Shown one piece after another: positions 1-5,535 of a stretch of 6,667 bases of DNA. Source of the DNA: RGIG7300 sp045649645 (GTDB taxonomy: Bacteria > Bacillota > Clostridia > Oscillospirales > CAG-272); the NCBI GenBank assembly GCA_045649645.1, contig JAZRQH010000110.1:1-6667 (forward strand). Direction: 5' to 3'. Made by a program: the position numbers and the translations under genes. The notes under the pieces are model-generated. The model was not told where the DNA came from. It did no database searches and worked only from the letters and a program-made list of their open reading frames with translations. Numbering within the stretch: position 1 is the stretch's first letter; every line of letters begins with the position of its first letter.

Positions 1-1
1 G

Positions 2-475
2 GACGTTTTCCTCTTTGGCGGTACTATCCGTGACAACATTGAGTACGGACGTCTTGGTGCTACAGATGAAGAGATAATCGAAGCGGCAAAGAAGGCTAAC
101 ATCCACGATTTCATTATGAGCCTTGAAAAGGGCTATGACACCGACGTTGGCGAGCGCGGAGTAAAGCTCTCCGGCGGTCAGAAGCAGAGAATATCTATTG
201 CACGGGTTTTCTTGAAGAATCCTTCTATACTTATCCTCGACGAGGCGACAAGTGCTCTTGACAACGAGACCGAGATGCTTATTCAGTCCGCTCTTGACGA
301 GCTTCTGGTAGGCAGAACCTCTATAATTGTTGCTCACCGTCTCTCCACCATCAAAAACGCTGACGATATCATCGTACTGACGAGCGAGGGTATAGCTGAG
401 CGCGGCTGTCACGATGAGCTGTTAGCCCTTGACGGCATCTATGCTAAATTATATAAATATCAGTTCAGAGAATAG
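2..475 (+). CDS. ABC transporter ATP-binding protein, C-terminal fragment (5' end outside window)
   Basis: The reading frame is open from base 2 to the TAG at 473-475, giving 157 residues of the ATPase domain of an ABC transporter. Visible in order are DVFLF, which normally follows the Q-loop glutamine (its codon would end at base 1); the signature LSGGQ (167-181); Walker B ILILDE with its catalytic Glu (codon 242-244); the D-loop SALD; and the H-loop histidine in AHR (codon 335-337). Walker A and everything upstream are missing because the window starts here. The ATG at 116 is internal, since homology continues upstream of it. The pattern FLFGGTIRDNIEYG and the GCHDELLALDGIYAKLY ending are typical of MsbA/LmrA-type exporters with a fused membrane domain, so the whole gene is probably a half-transporter of roughly 570-620 residues. 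Substrate cannot be told. No clear terminator follows it. Confidence 0.95.
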   Translation, partial: DVFLFGGTIRDNIEYGRLGATDEEIIEAAKKANIHDFIMSLEKGYDTDVGERGVKLSGGQKQRISIARVFLKNPSILILDEATSALDNETEMLIQSALDELLVGRTSIIVAHRLSTIKNADDIIVLTSEGIAERGCHDELLALDGIYAKLYKYQFRE

Positions 476-507
476 TATTAACCTTGCCATAACAAATCGT
501 TCTATTT

Positions 508-537
508 TTGTTAACATATTTTCGTTAAAATTATTAT
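508..537 (+). promoter_or_regulatory. Possible sigma-A promoter for the SLH-GH18 gene
   Basis: The 92-nt gap after the ABC gene is AT-rich. TTGTTA (508-513) and TATTAT (532-537) are separated by 18 nt and would start transcription near 544, just before the ribosome site AAGGAGG (553-559). The match is moderate and AT-rich sequence gives such matches by chance. No other control element was recognised in the gap. Confidence 0.35.
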
Positions 538-567
538 ATCTATCACTACATTAAGGAGGATCCCGAA

Positions 568-2286
568 ATGAAGAATTTTAAGACTTTGGTTTCACTTGTG
601 CTTGTTTGTGCGACAGTACTTGGTTGCATGATCTTTTCCACAAGCGCGGCTTCTGTAACAGACTTCAAGGATCTCAATAAAAACGCAGATTATTACGAGG
701 CGGTAAAGTGGGCTATAGACAACGGCTACATGAGCGGCATGTCTGCCACCGTTTTCTCCCCCAACACCACCCTTACAAGAGCTCAGTTTGCCACACTTAT
801 GGCAGGCTTTGAGGGAGCAGATCTCAATGCCTACAAGGGCAAGAAGATCTTTGATGACGTCAAGACAAACGCTTGGTACGCTACCACAGCTGCCTGGGCT
901 TTTGAAAACGGCATCATGTCCGGCACAGGCAATAACAAGTTCTCTCCTAACACCGTTATCACCCGTGAGCAGATCGCTCTGCTTGTTAAGAACTACGTTG
1001 GTTTCAAGGGTATTTATCTTGAAAAGGTAACACCCGAGACCAGACTTCTTGACCGCGGTACCAAGAGAGCATCCTCCTGGGCAAAGGAAGCTGTAGAGTA
1101 TGCATATAAGAACGACTATATGCAGCTTGATGAAGGTAATTGCTTTAATCCCAAGAACAAGGTAACAAGAGCTGAGGCTGCAGTTATCCTCTATTCTCTT
1201 AACAAAGCTATAGAGCGCACAGAGGTTCAGCATGAGCGTAAGTTTATAGGTTATCTCGACCTCTTTACAAGCTACGGTAACGTTGACTTTGCAAGTTACG
1301 ATATACTCAATCTGCTTCCCGTAAAGGCAAGCGGTTCCTCCAAGACCATCAGCGACAGCGGTCTTAAGCGTTTTAAGAATATCAAGGCTCAGGCTTCTGC
1401 AGAGAACCCCGACCTTAAGTATATCCTTACACTTACCGTTGACTCGGGTGCGGATATCGAAAAGTGGCTCTATCCCTACTCCAACTGTGAGGACTTTGCA
1501 AACAAGACCGTTGCTCTTGTCAAGGAGTACGATCTTGACGGTGTAGACTTTGACTACGAGTTCCCCACAGGTGCTATTTCTCAGAAAAATCTTGAGTATT
1601 TCTTAACAGTTCTCCGTGAGAAGCTTGATGCTCTCAAGGTAGAGCTTAACAAGCCCGAAGATTATGAGTACCTCATTACCATGGCTATCCCCGGCGGTCT
1701 CTATTCCTTCTCTCTTTACAGGGATCTGTCCGAGCTTCAGCACTACGTTGACTACTTCAACTTCATGGATTATGACCTTATGATCGGTGACAACAGAACC
1801 GTTGCATACTCACACTCTGCAGTATACAGCACCGGCTACGGTTACGCAACCTACGACGATATTATCCGCAGCCTTGAGATGGGTGTTCAGCGCGAGAAGA
1901 TCGTTATCGGCTCCGGTACCTACGTACAGGCTTGGAGAGGTGTTGAGGGCAGATATGACGAGGAACTTGGCATCTGGATCGGTCTCTACGGTACAGGCAG
2001 ATGGGCAGGCGACGTCAGCACACCTATCGCTTCCGACCTTGGACTTATCAACTATGAGGATAACAAGCCTATCAGCGGATATTATACATACTTCGATCCC
2101 GGTACCCACTCTGTGAGCTGGTACAACCCCGACTCTAAGGAGTTCAGAAGTTGTGACGAGTACTGGTCTCTCGAAGAGAAGTGCAGACTCATCAACGAGT
2201 ATAACATCGGCGGTCTTATGCTGTTCCACTGTAATACCATTTCGGGTACAGACATCGCAGCTAAGATCAACGAGTGGATGGGCTAA
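568..2286 (+). CDS. Secreted SLH-domain glycoside hydrolase family 18 protein
   Basis: This 572-residue protein is exported and probably held on the cell surface. Residues 1-28 form a signal peptide with a hydrophobic core and an S-A-A cleavage site. Three SLH repeats follow at about 30-75, 94-143 and 168-212, each with the conserved TR(A/E)(Q/E) box (LTRAQ, ITREQ, VTRAE). SLH repeats bind secondary cell-wall polymers. From about residue 226 (FIGYLD) a GH18 TIM barrel begins. The catalytic motif DxxDxDxE is intact as DGVDFDYE at 324-331, making Glu331 the predicted acid/base, and MDYD at 400-403 matches the conserved MxYD of strand beta-6. The final-strand motif GGxMxW appears as GGLMLF (548-553), with Phe where Trp is usual. 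The family cleaves chitin, peptidoglycan-type or N-glycan GlcNAc linkages; the substrate here is not determined, and cell-wall remodelling or host-glycan cleavage are both plausible. The start is set by AAGGAGG 8 nt upstream. The gene stands alone, with a terminator directly after it. Confidence 0.93.
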   Translation: MKNFKTLVSLVLVCATVLGCMIFSTSAASVTDFKDLNKNADYYEAVKWAIDNGYMSGMSATVFSPNTTLTRAQFATLMAGFEGADLNAYKGKKIFDDVKTNAWYATTAAWAFENGIMSGTGNNKFSPNTVITREQIALLVKNYVGFKGIYLEKVTPETRLLDRGTKRASSWAKEAVEYAYKNDYMQLDEGNCFNPKNKVTRAEAAVILYSLNKAIERTEVQHERKFIGYLDLFTSYGNVDFASYDILNLLPVKASGSSKTISDSGLKRFKNIKAQASAENPDLKYILTLTVDSGADIEKWLYPYSNCEDFANKTVALVKEYDLDGVDFDYEFPTGAISQKNLEYFLTVLREKLDALKVELNKPEDYEYLITMAIPGGLYSFSLYRDLSELQHYVDYFNFMDYDLMIGDNRTVAYSHSAVYSTGYGYATYDDIIRSLEMGVQREKIVIGSGTYVQAWRGVEGRYDEELGIWIGLYGTGRWAGDVSTPIASDLGLINYEDNKPISGYYTYFDPGTHSVSWYNPDSKEFRSCDEYWSLEEKCRLINEYNIGGLMLFHCNTISGTDIAAKINEWMG

Positions 2287-2297
2287 TATAAAAAATA

Positions 2298-2331
2298 ATT
2301 GCCGAAGCAAATGCTTCGGCAATATTTTTTT
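2298..2331 (+). terminator. Rho-independent terminator of the SLH-GH18 gene
   Basis: A perfect 11-bp stem ATTGCCGAAGC (2298-2308) / GCTTCGGCAAT (2313-2323) with loop AAAT is followed by A and seven T (2325-2331). It lies 11 nt after the stop codon. Confidence 0.93.
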
Positions 2332-2550
2332 GAATGCGGAATGCGGAGTGTGGAATGCGGAGTTATGGAGGATTTTCTCTCTTAAGATCGAAAATCTCCA
2401 TTAAGTTATTTTCAGTTATCTGTTTTTGTGATTTGTTACACAATACAATAGGTACCAACAGATCCTTATATAATTAATCGGAGTTTTTGACACCATAGGT
2501 GTCAAAAATATCCTGAATTCCGCATTCCGCATTCCGTACTCCGCATTTTG
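2332..2550. repeat. Structured non-coding repeat with inverted arms of 7-bp GGAATGC units (MITE/REP-like)
   Basis: The left arm starts with degenerate head-to-tail copies of GGAATGC (2332-2362), and the right arm carries the reverse complement (2517-2547). Bases 2340-2361 pair with 2526-2547 over 22 positions, 20 Watson-Crick and two G.T wobbles. Two hairpins lie between the arms: 2367-2399 (10 bp, one bulged G) and a perfect 11-bp palindrome at 2484-2508. No protein is credible here. About 80 nt of AT-rich sequence between the inner hairpins (2400-2483) shows nothing recognisable. The arms touch the upstream terminator on one side and end about 11 nt before the next -35 box on the other. No clear target-site duplication was found. 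A mobile or genome-wide repeat is inferred from the shape only. Confidence 0.65.
2484..2508. repeat. Perfect 11-3-11 palindrome inside the repeat element
   Basis: TTTTTGACACC (2484-2494), spacer ATA, GGTGTCAAAAA (2498-2508). No T-tract follows on either strand beyond the stem itself, so it is not a standard terminator. It could be a hairpin of the repeat element or a dimeric protein-binding site. Confidence 0.6.
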
Positions 2551-2560
2551 TACTACCCTC

Positions 2561-2589
2561 TTGACAAAATCAAAAATGTATGATATATT
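2561..2589 (+). promoter_or_regulatory. Promoter (extended -10) of the prohibitin-like gene leader
   Basis: Consensus -35 TTGACA (2561-2566), a 17-nt spacer and -10 TATATT (2584-2589) preceded by TGA, giving an extended -10 (TGn) element. Transcription is expected to start near 2596, directly before the riboswitch P1 strand. Confidence 0.88.
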
Positions 2590-2595
2590 GATATC

Positions 2596-2727
2596 AATAT
2601 GAGGGAGTAGTTCCGTGGTAACACGGGCCGCATCGTCAAAACGGGAGTGAAAAGCAGTACAGCACAGAGCTCCTCGGTGTGTCCATTAAGTAACAAGACT
2701 CATACACTTCGGTGTATGAGTTTTTTT
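2596..2727 (+). promoter_or_regulatory. yybP-ykoY-type (Mn2+) riboswitch 1 with expression platform
   Basis: The leader matches the yybP-ykoY aptamer core. P1 is TATGAG (2598-2603) pairing with CTCATA (2699-2704). The L1 motif GGGAGTAG lies at 2603-2610. P2 is CCGTG (2613-2617) / CACGG (2622-2626) closed by a GTAA tetraloop. The lower P3 stem is CGCA (2629-2632) / TGTG (2678-2681), with the internal loop carrying TCGTCA (2633-2638) opposite CGG, and the upper P3 stem is GGAGT / GCTCC. The 3' motif AACAAGACT (2692-2700) resembles the family's AGCAAGACC. P4 is essentially absent. The 3' strand of P1 is shared with the terminator stem at 2698-2721, so ligand-stabilised P1 should block termination: an ON switch. 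Known members of this family sense Mn2+; the ligand here is inferred. It controls the prohibitin-like gene. Confidence 0.85.
2698..2727 (+). terminator. Riboswitch-controlled terminator upstream of the prohibitin-like gene
   Basis: A perfect 10-bp stem ACTCATACAC (2698-2707) / GTGTATGAGT (2712-2721) with a C(TTCG)G tetraloop and a seven-T tract (2721-2727). Its 5' strand overlaps the aptamer P1 strand at 2699-2704, so the two structures exclude each other. Confidence 0.92.
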
Positions 2728-2793
2728 GATAACTACCCCCATATGCTCGAGCAAAAGCAAAAATAAATTTTAATCTAAAAGGAGAAAAAAGAA

Positions 2794-3597
2794 ATGAACA
2801 AAACAGCAAGAAACATTATTATCATCGCGGCAGTAGTAGTTCTCGTGGCTATCCTTGCAGGCACCTGCTTTACGGTAGTCAGAGCCGGTCACACAGGCGT
2901 AGTGCTTACCTTCGGCGCGGTCGAGGAAAAGATGATGAGCGAGGGTCTTAACTTCAAGATCCCCTTTGTACAGACGGTAGTACAGATGAACAACCGTACC
3001 CAGAAGACTGAGACCGACGGTACCGCGTCCTCCAAGGACCTGCAGATCCTTTCCTACGTGGTTGCTGTGAACTATCACGTGGACGATGCTTCCTCCGCCA
3101 AGCTCTATCAGGACGTAGGTATGGACTACGGTAACGTTATTATCGTTCCCGCAATTCAGGAGAGCATCAAGGCAGTAAGTGCGCAGTTCACTGCTGAGGA
3201 GCTTATCACCAAGCGTCAGACCGTAGGCGATCAAATCAAAGAAGCTCTTGCTGAGAAGATAGCCAGCTACGGTATCACCGTTGAGATGTTCAACATCGTA
3301 AACTTTGACTTCTCCGAGGAGTTCAACGCTGCCGTTGAAGCAAAGCAGACCGCACAGCAGCAGGCACTCAAGGCAGAGCAGGACCTTGCCCGTATCGAGG
3401 TTGAGGCAAAGCAGAAGATAACCCAGGCGCAGGCAGAAGCAGAGAGCATCAAGCTTGTACAGGAGGCTCTGGCATCCTCTCCCGATTATATCGAGTACAT
3501 AAAGTGGAGCAAGTGGGACGGCAAGCTTCCCACCGTTATGGGCGGCAGCTCTGATCTTCTCATCGGTATGGATGAGCTGACCAAGGGCGAGGAATAA
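2794..3597 (+). CDS. Prohibitin-like SPFH-domain membrane protein
   Basis: This 267-residue protein has a single N-terminal membrane segment (about residues 8-29) and then an SPFH/prohibitin domain (about 30-190). Family landmarks include AGHTGVVLTFG near residue 31, GLNFKIPF, the run SSKDLQ, EELITKRQTV, and DFSEEFNAAVEAKQTAQQQAL (172-192). A coiled coil rich in Ala, Glu, Gln and Lys spans about 178-225, and the C-terminal WDGKLP (241-246) is typical of prohibitins. Prohibitin-family proteins form ring or cage assemblies in the membrane and in known cases modulate FtsH-type proteases and membrane organisation; that role is inferred here. AAAAGGAG (2777-2784) sits 9 nt before the ATG. It is transcribed alone, from its own promoter through a probable Mn2+ riboswitch, and ends in its own terminator. 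Length and motifs appear complete. Confidence 0.93.
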   Translation: MNKTARNIIIIAAVVVLVAILAGTCFTVVRAGHTGVVLTFGAVEEKMMSEGLNFKIPFVQTVVQMNNRTQKTETDGTASSKDLQILSYVVAVNYHVDDASSAKLYQDVGMDYGNVIIVPAIQESIKAVSAQFTAEELITKRQTVGDQIKEALAEKIASYGITVEMFNIVNFDFSEEFNAAVEAKQTAQQQALKAEQDLARIEVEAKQKITQAQAEAESIKLVQEALASSPDYIEYIKWSKWDGKLPTVMGGSSDLLIGMDELTKGEE

Positions 3598-3624
3598 AAA
3601 ACAGTTGCTTCGGCAACTGTTTTT
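3597..3624 (+). terminator. Terminator of the prohibitin-like gene
   Basis: A 12-bp stem AAAAACAGTTGC (3597-3608) / GCAACTGTTTTT (3613-3624) with a TTCG loop begins on the last base of the stop codon. The A-rich 5' side means it could act on both strands. Confidence 0.92.
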
Positions 3625-3644
3625 CTAATTTATCAGTATACATC

Positions 3645-3673
3645 TTGACAAATCAACTAATATATGTTAAAAT
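3645..3673 (+). promoter_or_regulatory. Promoter (extended -10) of the Na/Pi-antiporter operon
   Basis: TTGACA (3645-3650), a 17-nt spacer and TAAAAT (3668-3673) preceded by TGT, an extended -10. The design equals that of the promoter at 2561-2589. Transcription is expected near 3680. Confidence 0.88.
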
Positions 3674-3679
3674 ACACCC

Positions 3680-3818
3680 GATATAGGGGAGTAGTTCCGT
3701 ACAGTGTACGGGATGCATCGTCAGTACAGGGAATTAAAAGCAGCACAGCACAGATTCCCTCGGTGTATTCGTAAAGAACGAGACTTATACGCTTTTTTCT
3801 GCGTATAAGTCTCTTTTT
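3680..3818 (+). promoter_or_regulatory. yybP-ykoY-type (Mn2+) riboswitch 2 with expression platform
   Basis: This second copy of the aptamer has P1 TATAGG (3682-3687) / CTTATA (3784-3789) and the L1 motif GGGGAGTAG (3686-3694). P2 is CCGTAC (3697-3702) / GTACGG (3706-3711). The lower P3 stem is ATGCA (3713-3717) / TGTAT (3764-3768), the internal loop carries TCGTCA (3718-3723) opposite CGG, and the upper P3 stem is GGGAAT (3729-3734) / ATTCCC (3754-3759). The 3' motif is AACGAGACT (3777-3785). Compared with copy 1, both P3 segments show compensatory changes (for example C-G to U-A in lower P3 and G-C to A-U in upper P3), which supports the fold. P1 competes with the terminator at 3780-3813, so this is an expected ON switch for the downstream operon. 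Mn2+ as ligand is inferred from the family. Confidence 0.87.
3780..3818 (+). terminator. Riboswitch-controlled terminator upstream of the Na/Pi-antiporter operon
   Basis: A perfect 13-bp stem GAGACTTATACGC (3780-3792) / GCGTATAAGTCTC (3801-3813), loop TTTTTTCT, then TTTTTATTTT. The 5' strand includes the P1 partner at 3784-3789, making the two structures mutually exclusive. Confidence 0.92.
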
Positions 3819-3860
3819 ATTTTATATATTTTTGCATACAATAATGTAAAAGGAGATGTT

Positions 3861-5525
3861 ATGAACGTGATGCAGCTTATTCAGAGCCTTATATGGCTCC
3901 TTGCGGGCGTAGGTGTATTTATTGTGGGAATGAACTTCCTCGGTGATGCCCTTGAGCGCTCTGCAGGCAACGGTATGAAAAATCTTTTAGGCAAGATAAG
4001 CAACAACCGTTTTTCGGGAGTTGGTATCGGCGCGGGTGTGACGGCTATTATCCAGAGCTCCTCCGCTACCTCTGTCATGGTCATCGGTCTGGTTAACGCA
4101 GGCGTTATGACCCTTATGCAGGCTACGCCTATCATCATGGGTGCAAACATCGGTACTACCATTACCGGTGTGCTTGTTGCACTTAAGAACGATATATTCA
4201 ATATGATAATGTACCTCTTCGCCTTTGCGGGAGTTATGATGGGCTTTGCCAAAAAAGAAAAGATAAAGCTGGCGGGCAGTCTCATGTGCGGTCTTGGACT
4301 TATCTTCGTGGGTCTTGACATCATGAGCAGTGACCAGGCTTTCCGTAACGATCAGGTTATGGATATGTTCGAGAGCATCTTTGCCGTAGTGAACTCTCCC
4401 TTACTCATGATACTCATAGGCGTTGTCTTTACAGCCCTTATCCAGAGCTCCTCGGCTGCTACCGGTGTAGTTATCACCATGGTGGGTACGGGTGTTCTGC
4501 CCCTTGACCTTGCACTCTTTATCGTATTGGGTGCTAACATCGGTACCTGTGTTACTGCACTTCTTGCATGTACCGGTGCCAACGCTAACTCCAAGCGTGT
4601 TGCTCTTATTCACTTTACCTTTAACGTTATCGGTACGGTTATCTTTACCGCTATCGTGTGGATATTCAAGGATGCATTTGTAAATATGCTTATATCCTTC
4701 TTCCCCGGTGACGACCCCATGTCTCTCCAGATGAGAGTATCTATCTTCCACGTTATATTTAACGTTACCACCACCGTTATACTTCTTCCCTTCGTTAAGC
4801 AGCTTGTGGCGTATTCTCAGCGTGTCATCAAGGACAAGGAGGAGAAGGAGAAGAGCTATACTCTCCACTACGTGGACGAAAGACTTCTCACCACTCCCGC
4901 AGTTGCACTTATGCAGGTAAAGAAGGAGATGGACCGTATGTTCTCGCTGGTTGAGGAGAATATCGGATATTCCTTCTATTCTATGGAGAACTCCGACCCC
5001 AGAAACACTGAAGAGGTGGTAGAAAACGAGGCGGAGATCGACTTTATCAACAGTGCTCTCACCGACTATCTTATCAAGCTTTCCGCTTACGTTGAGCCCA
5101 GTGACGAAAAGATCATCGGTGGATATTTCCACGTATTAAACGACCTTGAGCGTATCGGCGACCATGCAGAGAACTTCCACGAGATAGGCGCAGAGATGAA
5201 GAGCAAGGGTCTTGTATTCTCCGAGGTTGCCAAGGGTGAGATACAGAGCATGCACACCCTTATCAGCCGTATGACCGCTAAATCCAAGGATGCTTTTGAA
5301 AACCTCAATCAAGGCGTTCTTCCCGAGCTTTCCGAGCTTGAGGAGCAGGCGGATGAGGCAAAGACAGCACTTACCGCAAGCCACTTTGCACGTCTTGCGG
5401 AAGGAAGCTGCAGCCTTGAGGCAAGTCCCTATTATTCCTCCGCTATTCTCGGTCTCGAGAGAGTTGCGGACCACCTTGTAAACGTAGGCTACAGTATTGT
5501 AGACCCTGTAGGCTCACAGGAATAA
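3861..5525 (+). CDS. Na/Pi cotransporter family protein with C-terminal PhoU domain
   Basis: This 554-residue protein belongs to the Na+/phosphate symporter (PNaS, NptA/YjbB-like) family. The membrane part (about residues 5-325) contains the family's two inverted repeats, each with a QSSSA motif (65-69 and 195-199) followed by GANIGT (94-99 and 224-229). These motifs are associated with substrate and Na+ binding in the family. After a charged linker (KDKEEKEK, about 325-335), residues about 340-550 form a PhoU-like helical domain with NDLERIGDH (427-435) and GLERVADH (531-538), metal-binding-type signatures of PhoU. Family members move phosphate across the inner membrane, either as importers or, like E. 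coli YjbB, as exporters; direction here is unknown. AAAAGGAG (3848-3855) is 5 nt before the chosen ATG, and the next Met (3870) is too far away. It is the first gene of a two-gene operon behind riboswitch 2. Confidence 0.93.
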   Translation: MNVMQLIQSLIWLLAGVGVFIVGMNFLGDALERSAGNGMKNLLGKISNNRFSGVGIGAGVTAIIQSSSATSVMVIGLVNAGVMTLMQATPIIMGANIGTTITGVLVALKNDIFNMIMYLFAFAGVMMGFAKKEKIKLAGSLMCGLGLIFVGLDIMSSDQAFRNDQVMDMFESIFAVVNSPLLMILIGVVFTALIQSSSAATGVVITMVGTGVLPLDLALFIVLGANIGTCVTALLACTGANANSKRVALIHFTFNVIGTVIFTAIVWIFKDAFVNMLISFFPGDDPMSLQMRVSIFHVIFNVTTTVILLPFVKQLVAYSQRVIKDKEEKEKSYTLHYVDERLLTTPAVALMQVKKEMDRMFSLVEENIGYSFYSMENSDPRNTEEVVENEAEIDFINSALTDYLIKLSAYVEPSDEKIIGGYFHVLNDLERIGDHAENFHEIGAEMKSKGLVFSEVAKGEIQSMHTLISRMTAKSKDAFENLNQGVLPELSELEEQADEAKTALTASHFARLAEGSCSLEASPYYSSAILGLERVADHLVNVGYSIVDPVGSQE

Positions 5526-5535
5526 GGGGTTAGTT

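Noticed and set aside
491..511. Weak inverted repeat AACAAA/TTTGTT after the ABC gene as a terminator
   Set aside because: It has only six A-T-rich pairs and no T-tract after the 3' arm, so it is not convincing.
616..630. Possible lipoprotein signal (VLGC, Cys20) in the SLH-GH18 protein
   Set aside because: Leu at -2 is atypical for a lipobox, the hydrophobic stretch continues past the Cys, and a good S-A-A signal peptidase I site follows at residue 28. SLH repeats already supply surface anchoring.
592..1233. Minus-strand open frame (213 codons) opposite the SLH repeats
   Set aside because: The plus strand encodes clear signal peptide and SLH motifs here. The antisense product has no family features and no ribosome site.
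2153..2404. Plus-strand open frame running out of the GH18 gene through the terminator and repeat
   Set aside because: It overlaps the GH18 C-terminus in another frame, crosses a strong terminator and has no ribosome site.
2332..2547. CRISPR array or tandem-repeat locus from the GGAATGC repeats
   Set aside because: The units are 7 bp, contiguous and without spacers, and the two groups are in inverted orientation.
2604..2700. T-box leader, because the segment TTCCGTGGTAACACGGG loosely resembles a T-box antiterminator bulge
   Set aside because: There is no AGGGTGGnACCGCG T-box sequence and no stem I, and the downstream genes are not amino-acid related. The GGGAGTAG, GCATCGTCA and CAAGAC motifs fit yybP-ykoY.
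4401..5132. Long minus-strand open frame (243 codons) opposite the Na/Pi gene
   Set aside because: It is a shadow of a strongly conserved family gene; it lacks a ribosome site and a recognisable domain, and its composition follows the other strand.
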